A DNA stretch of 64,000 nucleotides from SAR202 cluster bacterium bin87 (GTDB lineage: Bacteria; Chloroflexota; Dehalococcoidia; Lucifugimonadales; UBA3495), in assembly GCA_002238825.1 (NCBI GenBank), contig MPNC01000003.1, positions 124,001-188,000 of the forward strand, in the 5' to 3' direction. The notes beneath the pieces were generated by a model, which saw nothing but the letters and a program-made list of their open reading frames with translations, had not been told where the DNA came from and did not search any database. Below, one piece after another: positions 46,954 to 54,943 of this stretch (positions are counted from its first letter, which is position 1; each line of letters opens with the position of its first letter). The position numbers and the translations under genes are program-made.

Positions 46954-46976
46954 GGGGCGGGCCTTTTGCCCGCCCC
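46954..46976. terminator. Hairpin between convergent LysR and aldolase genes
   Basis: Perfect 9-bp stem GGGGCGGGC (46954-46962) / GCCCGCCCC (46968-46976) with a five-base loop, 27 bases after the LysR stop. Usable on both strands; the T-tract is weak. Confidence 0.7.
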
Positions 46977-46988
46977 GATTGCTGCCGT

Positions 46989-47735
46989 TTACGGTATCCG
47001 GTTCAGGAATTCGGCGCCGCCCCTGGCCGCCCACGCGTTCCACGAGGTCATCAGGAAGCGCGCGCCCTTTTCAACGTAGGATGCCACGTTGTCGTCGTTG
47101 ACCAGGGTGCCGGCGGTGCGCCCGGCGCTCACGATGCGGGCGATGGCATCGTCGATGGCGGACTGCACTTCCGGATGCCCAACGTTGCCAATATGGCCCA
47201 TGGTCTGGGAGAGGTCGGTGGGCGCGACGAAGAACACGTCGACACCATCGACTTTCAGGATGTCGTCTAGGTTGTCCAGCGCGGTGACCTCTTCGATCAG
47301 GACGACCACCATGGTCTGGTCGTTGGCGCGGTGAACGTAGTCCGGCACTCCGAACGACTGCCGGCCGCCGAACATCCCGCGGTACCCCAGTGGCGCGAAC
47401 TTAGCTGCGCCAACGGCGGCCTCCGCCTCCTCACGGGTGTTCACGTGGGGAAGCACCACGCCCATGGAGCCCCGGTCCAGGGTACGGGTGATCAGCGCGG
47501 CGTCATTGGCGTTGCAGCGCGTGATTGACGCCATGCCCCACAGGTCGCAGGCGCGCGTCATGTCGCCCAGGGCTTCCCAGTCCACCGGGCCGTGCTCACA
47601 CTCCATCCAGGCGGAATCAAACCCCAACGGGCCCAGAAAGTCGATGATCTCGCTGGTCATCAGGCCGGAGATGCAGGTGGTCGGCTGCCCCTGCCGCAAC
47701 TTGTCCTTGGCCCGGTTCGCACGTATTGCTACCAC
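46989..47735 (-). CDS. HpcH/HpaI aldolase/citrate lyase family protein
   Basis: 248 aa, starting at a GTG with GGAGG seven bases upstream. TIM-barrel class II aldolase of the HpcH/HpaI family: FDSAWMECEHGPVDWEAL (with the metal/substrate-contact Glu-His), ITRCNANDAALITRTLDRGSMGVVLPHVNT, RGMFGGRQSFG, VVVLIEEVTALDNLDDIL (metal-binding Glu) and VDVFFVAPTDLSQTMGHIG. These enzymes split 4-hydroxy-2-oxo acids into pyruvate and an aldehyde, or perform the reverse. The catalytic Arg-x-N and Glu/Asp set appears complete. Substrate not determined. Single gene, near the cobalamin cluster but not evidently part of it. Confidence 0.9.
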   Translation of the reverse strand: MVAIRANRAKDKLRQGQPTTCISGLMTSEIIDFLGPLGFDSAWMECEHGPVDWEALGDMTRACDLWGMASITRCNANDAALITRTLDRGSMGVVLPHVNTREEAEAAVGAAKFAPLGYRGMFGGRQSFGVPDYVHRANDQTMVVVLIEEVTALDNLDDILKVDGVDVFFVAPTDLSQTMGHIGNVGHPEVQSAIDDAIARIVSAGRTAGTLVNDDNVASYVEKGARFLMTSWNAWAARGGAEFLNRIP

Positions 47736-47821
47736 GGTTGGTCCTCCTGAAAGGTGGGTTCGCGGCAGTATAACAGCATCGGTCCGGGGAACGTCCCTGG
47801 ACCGGGGTCGGCGCGAATTGG

Positions 47822-48580
47822 CTACTGTTTCACCTCATAGCCGCGCGGGGTGACCATGCGCCCATTGTGTACGTAGGTGTTGGAATTGCCGATCACTACG
47901 GTGGTGAACATATCCACGCCCAGGGCCGCTCCGTCCAGACCACCCAAATCGGCCAGGGCGACTGCCTGCTCGGGCCGGTAGGCGTGACGGACGATGCCCA
48001 CCGGGGTATCGGAGGCCCGGTGCTCGAGGAAAATCGCGCGTGCCTCTTCGAGTTGACTCGTGCGCCGGCGACTGCGCGGGTTGTAGAGCGCGGCCACGAA
48101 GTCGCCAGCGGCGGCAGCCTCCAGCCGGCGTCGGATCTGCTCCCACGGGGTGAGCAGGTTGCTGAGGCTGATGGCGCAGAAGTCCTGCATCAGGGGCGAT
48201 CCCAGCAGGGCCGCCGCCGATTGCAGAGCGGACACTCCCGGAACCGATTCCACTGCGGGATCGACGCCGTCCCAATCACGGTCCGTAAGGACGCGATACA
48301 CCGGGCCGGCCATGCCGTAGATGCCGGCGTCGCCAGAAGATACGACCGCCACTGTCTTGCCCGAGTAGGCGATGTCCACAGCCAGGGCGGCGCGTTCGAG
48401 TTCCTGGCCCAATTCCATGCTGTGCAGCGTCTTGCCGGATGCCGGCTCCGCCACCTGTTCGATGTAGTAGTGGTAGCCGACCAGCTCATCGCTGTCGGCG
48501 ATGGCTGCCGCGGCAGCCGGCGTCAGATGGCCGGCATCACCGGGTCCGAGGCCTACGAGGTAGAGTTTGCCACCGTTCAA
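47822..48580 (-). CDS. cbiH: Cobalt-precorrin-3B C17-methyltransferase
   Basis: 252 aa from a TTG start at 48580, chosen because GGAGG precedes it by six bases and the family start is LYLVGLGPGD; an ATG at 48625 is in frame but has no site. Tetrapyrrole methylase fold: KLYLVGLGPGDAGHLTPAA, VVSSGDAGIYGMAGPV, VPGVSALQSAAALLGSPLMQDF and AISLSNLLTPWEQI, with NPRSRRRTSQL typical of the CbiH/CobJ branch. It methylates C17 and drives ring contraction. Last gene of the cbi operon; separated from cbiG by the two HEPN-like genes. Confidence 0.92.
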   Translation of the reverse strand: MNGGKLYLVGLGPGDAGHLTPAAAAAIADSDELVGYHYYIEQVAEPASGKTLHSMELGQELERAALAVDIAYSGKTVAVVSSGDAGIYGMAGPVYRVLTDRDWDGVDPAVESVPGVSALQSAAALLGSPLMQDFCAISLSNLLTPWEQIRRRLEAAAAGDFVAALYNPRSRRRTSQLEEARAIFLEHRASDTPVGIVRHAYRPEQAVALADLGGLDGAALGVDMFTTVVIGNSNTYVHNGRMVTPRGYEVKQ

Positions 48581-48621
48581 GGAGGTCCTCCCTTGGGAAC
48601 CGGGACCAATCGCCGAATGGG

Positions 48622-49026
48622 TCAAGCAACTGGCGACCCGCTGGAGCGCGGTGTCTGAGAGGCAATGTCGATCAGGCGTTGAACCAGTTCAATTCCGCCG
48701 GTTATGTACTGTGCCAATTCGATATCGCCAAGCTGGCCGGTGTAGAAGTGATTGTGCAATCGCCTCTGGACCATGTTGAGGCCATCTATCAAGTCAGCGC
48801 GAACCGGGTGTTCTGCTACGGCGTGAGTAAGAAGTCTGTCCAGTTCCCTTTTTTGACGCGGGTGTTGCGGTCTCCAATCCAAGTGGTGAGCAATTGCAAC
48901 ACAAGCATGAATTGCCGCCCCCCAAACCAGTTCGCCAGCTACCAGCGCGGCTGTAGAAGTCCGCGCCAGATTTGCGGCCATTTCTACCAGAGTTTCCGCT
49001 ATGGCATTATGCTCATCCCCGCTCAT
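48622..49026 (-). CDS. Small HEPN-like protein inside the B12 operon (2nd of pair)
   Basis: 134 aa, all-helical by appearance. The C-terminal part has MVQRRLHNHFYTGQL, with an R-x4-H pair as in HEPN domains; HEPN proteins typically act as RNases or as minimal nucleotidyltransferase partners. The N-terminus GDEHNAIAETLVEMAANLARTS is also helical. It overlaps the upstream 139-aa gene by four bases, and base composition of the pair is lower in GC than the flanking cbi genes. No corrin-related motif is present. The call of HEPN is by pattern only. Confidence 0.55.
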   Translation of the reverse strand: MSGDEHNAIAETLVEMAANLARTSTAALVAGELVWGAAIHACVAIAHHLDWRPQHPRQKRELDRLLTHAVAEHPVRADLIDGLNMVQRRLHNHFYTGQLGDIELAQYITGGIELVQRLIDIASQTPRSSGSPVA

Positions 49027-49442
49027 TGCTTGGTATTGCCTGTCGTTTGGTTGTTGAGCGACTTGATGAATCTGCGTATCGAATCAAGGTACAGAGTGTA
49101 CTCGTCTGGTTCCCACCGGAACTCTGGATCGCCCAAGAGCTCCTCCCGATTTTCATGTTCTTCTCGGTAGGAGTCAGCGACCGAGAACGATACCAAGTTT
49201 CGGTAAGTATAGAATTCACCGGGAGCCGGGGGATCGGCTAAATCGTCAAGGTGATTGACCAACTCGACAGCTTCTTCCCGGTTGCCACACGGCATGCCAT
49301 AGCGCGCTCCAGCCGCCGCCAGCGCTTCCATGGTGGCATCCCAGACCAGTCCCGCGCCCTCGCGCAGGTTGCCTTTGCCAATTTCCCGCTCGGCAGCTTC
49401 CAGCAGGGCCTCGCCCGGGAGCCTGGTTTCCGTCTCGCTCAT
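49023..49442 (-). CDS. Small PaREP1/HEPN-like protein inside the B12 operon (1st of pair)
   Basis: 139 aa. AEREIGKGNLREGAGLVWDA followed by TMEALAAAGARYGMPCGNREE resembles the PaREP1/HEPN-type helical domain found in archaea and some bacteria; NLVSFSVADSYREEHENREE follows. It starts 21 bp after the cbiG stop and overlaps the next small gene by four bases (ATGA), so both travel with the operon transcript. There is no predicted enzyme motif linked to corrin synthesis. Probably an accessory module that inserted into the operon; the identification is weak. Confidence 0.55.
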   Translation of the reverse strand: MSETETRLPGEALLEAAEREIGKGNLREGAGLVWDATMEALAAAGARYGMPCGNREEAVELVNHLDDLADPPAPGEFYTYRNLVSFSVADSYREEHENREELLGDPEFRWEPDEYTLYLDSIRRFIKSLNNQTTGNTKQ

Positions 49443-49463
49443 GTGCTCATCCGGCGCGCGTCG

Positions 49464-50603
49464 CTATGACAATGGAATACGCGCCACAGCAATGGTAGCA
49501 CGGTCGGATTTGGCCCGGGGCACGATCACGCCGTCTGCTCCCGAGGACAGCATTGCGGCCGGCTCGGCGACGCCGAAAACCCCGAGCAAGTCCCGCGCCG
49601 CTGATGCAGTGGGCTGATGGAGATCGGGAGCCCTGTCTTCCGGGTCGGAACTTTCCGCCACGACCGAATTCAGCCGGTCGCCGTCATAGGTCTCCATCGG
49701 CACGGCGAGGGATGTCGCCAACGCGATTATCCCGGCTTCGTCGGCTTTGATGTCGGCAGTCGCAAGTTTAGCGACGCTCATCGCCGCCAGGCCGTGTTCT
49801 TCCAGGGTGTGGAGCATCAAATCACGCAGGTGTTCTTCCGACACACCGCGCCGGCACCCGACACCCACCGCCAGTGTCGGCGGGCGATAGGTGACCAGGG
49901 GTCGGCCGGTTTCCAGCGCAAACAGCCGGTCCGACACGATGAGGGCTGCTGCGTAACGGGGTTCCTGCACATCGGACAGGTAGGTTACGGGAAATATGTT
50001 CGCCGATAACGGAGTGTCATCGGGCCACGCAACTCCCGCTTCGGGGTCGATCCACAGGGCCACCGGGTCGCGGTTGACCACTGCGGCAGCGACTCGGGTG
50101 AGGTCGGTTGGAGACGCTTCGGCGCGCCAGCCGACGTCGCGTCCCACCAGGTCGATCGCCGTAACGTCAAGCGCGTCGGACGCCGAGGTAATGATGGCCT
50201 GCGCGCCGATGGCGTCGGCCACCCGGTGCGCCAGGGCGTCCGCGCCCCCGAGGTGAGCGGACAGGACGCTCACGGCGTAGCGTCCCGCATCGTCCACGCA
50301 AACCACCGCCGGATCCTGCCGCTTGCTCCCGAGCACCGGGGCCAGCAAACGCACGGCAGCGCCAACGGGCAGGAAGACCACCAACGCTTCGTGCCGCGAA
50401 AACAGGTCCTGAATCACCGGGCGCAGGGGCAGGTCGTAACTTTGGTGGGCGGCATTGTTTGGGGACGGATCGTCTCCGGTTCGCCGTTCCAGGTACAGGG
50501 TTGCATCCGTGATTGACGACGCCAGCCGCCGCGCCAGGACCGCGCCCGGCCGTGACACCGCGACGATGGCGGTTCGGGGCGGGACAACTTCCGGATCGGG
50601 CAT
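49464..50603 (-). CDS. cbiG: Cobalt-precorrin-5A hydrolase
   Basis: 379 aa. CbiG opens the delta-lactone of cobalt-precorrin-5A, releasing acetaldehyde. The three-domain order is seen: N-terminal IVAVSRPGAVLARRL and VVFLPVGAAVRLLAPVLGSK, the middle VVCVDDAGRYAVSVLSAHLGGADALAHRVAD (the family's most conserved stretch), and the C-terminal TLAVGVGCRRGVSEEHLRDLM ending in a Rossmann-like region. In the operon it follows cbiF by 12 bp, matching the reaction order CbiF then CbiG. Confidence 0.92.
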   Translation of the reverse strand: MPDPEVVPPRTAIVAVSRPGAVLARRLASSITDATLYLERRTGDDPSPNNAAHQSYDLPLRPVIQDLFSRHEALVVFLPVGAAVRLLAPVLGSKRQDPAVVCVDDAGRYAVSVLSAHLGGADALAHRVADAIGAQAIITSASDALDVTAIDLVGRDVGWRAEASPTDLTRVAAAVVNRDPVALWIDPEAGVAWPDDTPLSANIFPVTYLSDVQEPRYAAALIVSDRLFALETGRPLVTYRPPTLAVGVGCRRGVSEEHLRDLMLHTLEEHGLAAMSVAKLATADIKADEAGIIALATSLAVPMETYDGDRLNSVVAESSDPEDRAPDLHQPTASAARDLLGVFGVAEPAAMLSSGADGVIVPRAKSDRATIAVARIPLS

Positions 50604-50615
50604 GGCTACAGGCGG

Positions 50616-51509
50616 TCAGTCGTCGCCGGTGGACGTGTGAACCGCGCGCTCCGGTTGGACTTCGTAACCGCCGGCCTCGTAGAGGTCCGTGCGGTCGGCG
50701 TCGGCGTGGTCGCCCTGTCCGGCGCGGCGGTAGAGATGGGTGTACTCGTCGGAGTAGAGGTGAGACACCGCCACCTGCTCGCCGGCTTCAGGGTCCAACA
50801 GTTTGGGGTCAACTGCCTTGCCGACAATGATCAGGGCCTGGAGGGTGATCTTGGCATCGCGCACCTTCTGGGCGATGTCGGTGAGCGTCCCGCGAATGAT
50901 CTGCTCGTCGGGCCAGCCCACGCGGTAGGCGACGGCAACCGGCGTGTCGGCCGGGTATCCAGCCTCCTGGAGCTGGTTGGCGATGCGGAACATGCGGGTA
51001 ACGCTGAGGAATATCACCAGGGTACTGCCGTGGCGGGCCAAGCCGATCAGGTCCTCGCCTTCGGGCATGGGCACTCGTCCTTCGGCGCGGGTCATGATCA
51101 CCGTTTGCGAGACCTCGGGTACGGTCAGCTCGGACTTCAGGACGGCGGCGGCGGCGAAGGCTGCGCTCACGCCGGGGATGATTTCGTAGTCGATACCTTC
51201 CGCTTCGAGGATGCGCATCTGCTCCAGGGTCGCGCCGTACAGCGACGGGTCGCCGCTCTGGATGCGGGCCACGGTCTTTCCCTCGGATACGGCCTGCAGC
51301 GTGACCTGCATGATCTCAGGCAGGGCCATATCCTTGCTGCCGTAGACTGCTGCCCCGGGCTTGGCGTAACCGGCGATCTCTTCCGGCACCAGCGAGTCCG
51401 CGTAGATGATCACATCCGCGTCGTCGATGATCCGCTTCGCCTTGAGAGTCAGCAGCTCGGGGTCCCCCGGGCCGGCGCCGATGATGTAGACCTTGCCGTC
51501 GTTCGCCAT
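50616..51509 (-). CDS. cbiF: Cobalt-precorrin-4 C11-methyltransferase
   Basis: 297 aa. Tetrapyrrole methylase: VYIIGAGPGDPELLTLKAKRII, VIIYADSLVPEEIAGYA, VARIQSGDPSLYGATLEQMRIL, IIPGVSAAFAAAAVLKSELTVPEVSQTVIMTR and FLSVTRMFRIANQL are characteristic of CbiF/CobM. It adds the C11 methyl group using SAM. GGAGG lies nine bases before the ATG. The C-terminal ~40 residues (AGQGDHADADRTDLYEAGG...) exceed the family end and are hydrophilic. Next gene is cbiG, 12 bp on. Confidence 0.93.
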   Translation of the reverse strand: MANDGKVYIIGAGPGDPELLTLKAKRIIDDADVIIYADSLVPEEIAGYAKPGAAVYGSKDMALPEIMQVTLQAVSEGKTVARIQSGDPSLYGATLEQMRILEAEGIDYEIIPGVSAAFAAAAVLKSELTVPEVSQTVIMTRAEGRVPMPEGEDLIGLARHGSTLVIFLSVTRMFRIANQLQEAGYPADTPVAVAYRVGWPDEQIIRGTLTDIAQKVRDAKITLQALIIVGKAVDPKLLDPEAGEQVAVSHLYSDEYTHLYRRAGQGDHADADRTDLYEAGGYEVQPERAVHTSTGDD

Positions 51510-51538
51510 GTGGTCGTGCCTCCGTGGTGTCGGGCTCG

Positions 51539-52255
51539 TCAGCGCCGGATGATAAGCAGGGAGAAGTAGTCGAGGTCCTCTGCGGATAGTTCCTGGATGT
51601 TGCGGACCACCCGCTCGCTTTCCGTGGTGGCGCGGCGCACGTATATGGTGCGGCCGGAAAGACCCAGGCGTTCCAGGTTGGCCAGCGCGTCCAGCAGGGT
51701 ACGGTTGACCTTCATCAGTACGATGGTGTCGTAGAGCGCGATGGCCTCCCGGAGGTCATCGATGCCGTACACCGCCGGCAGGATGGCCAAGCGCTGGCCG
51801 TGGTGTACCAACGGAGCCGCCGCCGAAGCGGCCGCGGCCATGACCGAGGATACGCCGGGCACCACCTCCACCTGCAGGTGGGGATATTCTTCCTGGATGG
51901 TCTCCAGCACGTAGGCGAAGGTGCTGTACAGCATGGGGTCGCCTTCGGTGATGAAGGCCACGTCGCTGCCCGCCTCCAGGCGGGTGGCCAGTTCGCGGGC
52001 GGCGCGGCGCCAGACGTCGCCGGCCGCGTCCTCGTCGTTGGTGGGGAACCTGGCGCGGACGACTTCCTGGCGGGATTCGTCGATGATGCCTTTCACGATG
52101 GTGAAGGCGTAGCTCTCGGAGCTGATGCCGGCTTGGGGTACCCAGATGACCGGAACCGACTGCAGCACGCGCTGCGCCTTCACAGTCAGCAGTTCCGGGT
52201 CTCCGGGGCCGACGCCGACGCCGTAGAGGCGTCCGGTTTGGGAGCCTGTGGTCAT
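51539..52255 (-). CDS. cbiL: Cobalt-precorrin-2 C20-methyltransferase
   Basis: 238 aa. Tetrapyrrole methylase of the CbiL/CobI branch: LYGVGVGPGDPELLTVKAQRVL, VIWVPQAGISSESYAFTIVKGI, AFITEGDPMLYSTFAYVLETI, VEVVPGVSSVMAAAASAAAPL and TIVLMKVNRTL. It adds the C20 methyl, the first SAM-dependent step after cobalt insertion. ATG 52255 overlaps the cbiT stop by four bases (ATGA) and is preferred over the GTG at 52270. CbiL is often next to CbiF, as here (29 bp). Confidence 0.93.
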   Translation of the reverse strand: MTTGSQTGRLYGVGVGPGDPELLTVKAQRVLQSVPVIWVPQAGISSESYAFTIVKGIIDESRQEVVRARFPTNDEDAAGDVWRRAARELATRLEAGSDVAFITEGDPMLYSTFAYVLETIQEEYPHLQVEVVPGVSSVMAAAASAAAPLVHHGQRLAILPAVYGIDDLREAIALYDTIVLMKVNRTLLDALANLERLGLSGRTIYVRRATTESERVVRNIQELSAEDLDYFSLLIIRR

Positions 52256-52878
52256 TCCTTCTGTCCCCACACGATGAACACCGGGTTCATGGCTTCGAGC
52301 CGCAACGCGCCGTCGGGTAACTCCCGACCGCGGGCGGCGGATATCACGGTCATTTCGGGCGACATGCCGGCGTCTCGCAAAGCGCCGTAGGTCCTGTTGG
52401 CCCGTTCCATCACGGCGAAATTGGCCACCACCCGTCCTCCCGCGCGCAAGCGGCGGAGCGCTGTGTCCAGTATCTCCGGCATGGCGGCGCCGCCGCCTCC
52501 GATGAACACTGCGTCCGGATCGGGCAATTCGTTCAGCGCATCGGGAGCCGCGCCGATGACCACGGAAACGCGGCCGTCGCCGTAGCGGGCCACGTTGTTC
52601 CGGAGCAGGTCCGCGCTGTCGGCGTCCTTGTCTATCGCGTAGACGCAGCCGTCGTGAGCGATGCGGGCCGCTTCCACGGCGACCGATCCGGTGCCCGCCC
52701 CGATGTCCCAGACCAGGCTGTCGGGACGTAGTTGCAGGGCGTACAGGCTCACCGCCCGCACCTCGGATTTGGTGATCTGGCCTCGCAGCGGACGGCGCTG
52801 CTCGAGCGCGTCGTCGGACAAGCCCAACGCCCGGCCGACAGCCGGCGCAACCTCCACCGGGGAATTAGCCCTGACCAT
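52252..52878 (-). CDS. cbiT: Cobalt-precorrin-6B C15-methyltransferase (decarboxylating)
   Basis: 208 aa from ATG 52878, inside the end of cbiD (14-base overlap). CbiT methylates C15 and decarboxylates the C12 acetate. Motifs: GQITKSEVRAVSLYALQLRPD, VWDIGAGTGSVAVEAARIA (SAM-binding) and AVFIGGGGAAMPEILDTALRRLRAGGRVVANFAV. It is CbiT alone: the ~200-residue CbiE half found in fused CobL is absent and no separate cbiE is in the window. Strong overlaps on both sides imply coupling with cbiD and cbiL. Confidence 0.92.
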   Translation of the reverse strand: MVRANSPVEVAPAVGRALGLSDDALEQRRPLRGQITKSEVRAVSLYALQLRPDSLVWDIGAGTGSVAVEAARIAHDGCVYAIDKDADSADLLRNNVARYGDGRVSVVIGAAPDALNELPDPDAVFIGGGGAAMPEILDTALRRLRAGGRVVANFAVMERANRTYGALRDAGMSPEMTVISAARGRELPDGALRLEAMNPVFIVWGQKE

Positions 52879-54094
52879 CGACCACCACTGTCGACGCGGA
52901 GCGCATTGGGATACCATCCGGGGACGTGCTCGCCGAGCCCAGCAGATTGCCTTCGAAGTCGTAGCACAGGGCGTCGACGATGATCGCGTCGCCGCCGTCG
53001 CCCAGATATTTCTGCGCTTCCGAGCACACCATCTGGCACATCAGGGGGAACACGCCCATGACGTTGTGCTCCTGGGCCAGCTCCTGGAAATGCCGACCGC
53101 TGGCGGCATCGGCCATTTCCGCCTGCAGTTCGGCGGATGCGCCGCACTGGCCGGCGAGTCCGGCAAGGAATGCGGTGTCCACCTGGTTGCCGGCGACGTG
53201 GGTAACGAAATAGCCCATGGCCATCTTGGAGAACTTGCCCACCATGCCCACGTGGGCCACGCGCTTGATACCCTTGTTGACGCAGCGCTTCATCGAAGGG
53301 CCCGAGAAGATTCCCGCCTCGACGTAGGCCATGTCGGGCAGATCCAGCAGCAGCCTGGTGTATTCCTCGCTGCGGGTGCCGGTGGACAGCACCAGGTGGT
53401 CTAGGCCGTTGGCCGCCGCCACATCGATGGCCAGGTGGACGCTGGCGCGCCACGCCGCCGTGCTGAAGGGTTGCACCACGCCGGTACTGCCGAGGATGCT
53501 GATGCCGTTCAGGACGCCGAGCCGGGCGTTGGTGGTCTGCTTGGCGATCTCCTCGCCGTTGGGCACCGAGACGCGCGCGCGCACCCCGGTATCGGCCGGC
53601 CAGCCGCACTCCACCAGCCCTTCGGCCACGGCGTCGGCCATCATGCGGCGCGGAACCCGGGTTACGGCCGGTTCGCCGACCTCGATGCCGGTGCCGGGGC
53701 GCGTAACCGTGCCCACGCCCGGGCCGCCGGTGATGTGCAGGCCATTGATGCCGTCGGGCAAACGCCACACGCCGACCACGATCTCCGCGCCATGGGTGAC
53801 GTCAGGGTCGTCGCCGCCATCCTTGATGGCCGAGCACCGGACTCCCTCTGCGGGATCCATGCGCCAACTCTGGTGAACCTTGAGGGTGGCCCGGCCCGTT
53901 CCGCCGGGCAGCGGGACGGATACCTCCTCGGGAGCGTTGCCGGACAACATCAGGATCACGGCAGCCTTGGCCGCCGCCGCCGCCGTAGTGCCGGTGGTGT
54001 AGCCGGTGCGCATTCCGCGAGGGTCGCGCTTGGTGGGGCGCGAGTAATCGCTTTCGGGACGCTCGGCGTCGCTATTTTGGGCAGGGATGGTCAT
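52865..54094 (-). CDS. cbiD: Cobalt-precorrin-5B C1-methyltransferase
   Basis: 409 aa from ATG 54094. CbiD methylates C1. The signature MRTGYTTGTTAAAAAKAAVI near residue 30 and VSVPLPGGTGRATLKVHQSW, AIKDGGDDPDVTHGAEI and GVGTVTRPGTGIEVGEPAVTRVPRRM are all present, along with GISILGSTGVVQPFS and AHVGMVGKFSKMAMG further on. The large in-frame extension upstream overlaps the intergenic region and a Uma2 gene and is not used; a GTG three codons earlier is possible. Its end overlaps cbiT by 14 bases. Confidence 0.94.
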   Translation of the reverse strand: MTIPAQNSDAERPESDYSRPTKRDPRGMRTGYTTGTTAAAAAKAAVILMLSGNAPEEVSVPLPGGTGRATLKVHQSWRMDPAEGVRCSAIKDGGDDPDVTHGAEIVVGVWRLPDGINGLHITGGPGVGTVTRPGTGIEVGEPAVTRVPRRMMADAVAEGLVECGWPADTGVRARVSVPNGEEIAKQTTNARLGVLNGISILGSTGVVQPFSTAAWRASVHLAIDVAAANGLDHLVLSTGTRSEEYTRLLLDLPDMAYVEAGIFSGPSMKRCVNKGIKRVAHVGMVGKFSKMAMGYFVTHVAGNQVDTAFLAGLAGQCGASAELQAEMADAASGRHFQELAQEHNVMGVFPLMCQMVCSEAQKYLGDGGDAIIVDALCYDFEGNLLGSASTSPDGIPMRSASTVVVDGQG

Positions 54095-54146
54095 CAAGTC
54101 CACTGTTATGCCGGGCAGCCGCTGAGTGGTGGCTGGCCTCGGTCGC

Positions 54147-54887
54147 TCATCCGCCTTCCTGCAGGCGGCGAATTTGTTCGCGCAGGCGTTCGTTTTCCGC
54201 TTCGAGAGCAGCCTGCTCCGCTTCCATTGCGGCCCGCATTTGTCGCCAATTCTCGAGATACCGGCCGGTGGCTGGGTCGTAAAATCGAGGCCAGCCGTCA
54301 TCCCAGCACAGGTACAGCCGCAGCAATGGGCTGTATGCCTTGAGAATACCGTCCGGTTCGGTGGTCAACTCAACCGGCTGATACTCCCCTTCCAACAGCA
54401 ATCCGCCCCACAAAGGCCCCCCGTGGTGCTCGCCGCCGCTGGGGTCGAACCGCCAGTACTCGTAAATGCCGACGGCGGCGTACACGCCCGGTTTCACGCG
54501 GGTGTCCTCGGAGCCGGTGCTCTCCGAACCCACTTCCAGGGCCAGGTCAGGCGGCTTGCCCGCCTCCCAGGGCAGGTAGATCCGGCGGCGACGGATGGCT
54601 GCCTGGTCCACTCCGAAGGCCAGGTAGATGTCCGGCTGCCGGCGCACGTTCAGGTTGGTCGGGTCGTAGCAGAGGATGGTGTTGCTGCTGAGGAAAACGT
54701 CCGGGCGCGTCTTGAAGTCGGTGAACCGGCTGTGCATCATGTCCAGGATTTCGTTTACGACGAATTCCTGCTCCATGGCGTTGGGCATCGGCTCCGGATC
54801 ATCGGGGTTGTAGTCCAGAGCGGCATAATCGATGTCGCCCTGCTTGACGTAGGGCAACATGGCGAATGTAGACGCTGTGATGGTCAT
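54147..54887 (-). CDS. Uma2 family endonuclease with C-terminal coiled coil
   Basis: 246 aa from ATG 54887 with GGAAGG before it. A Uma2/DUF820 core: PMPNAMEQEFVVNEILDMMHSRF, RRQPDIYLAF (catalytic Asp), PDLALEVGSESTGSEDTRVK (Glu, later Lys) and YAAVGIYEYWRFDPSGGEHH. Then YSPLLRLYLCWDDGWPRFYDPATG and a ~45-residue coiled coil rich in E-A-x-A-L. It sits between cbiX and cbiD (56 and 52 bp) on the same strand, but no function in corrin synthesis is known for the family. Different branch from the 5647-6342 copy. Confidence 0.88.
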   Translation of the reverse strand: MTITASTFAMLPYVKQGDIDYAALDYNPDDPEPMPNAMEQEFVVNEILDMMHSRFTDFKTRPDVFLSSNTILCYDPTNLNVRRQPDIYLAFGVDQAAIRRRRIYLPWEAGKPPDLALEVGSESTGSEDTRVKPGVYAAVGIYEYWRFDPSGGEHHGGPLWGGLLLEGEYQPVELTTEPDGILKAYSPLLRLYLCWDDGWPRFYDPATGRYLENWRQMRAAMEAEQAALEAENERLREQIRRLQEGG

Positions 54888-54943
54888 GGTAGACCTTCCC
54901 CGGACCCGTGGTAATGCCGCTTTGATGGTATCACATTGCAATC

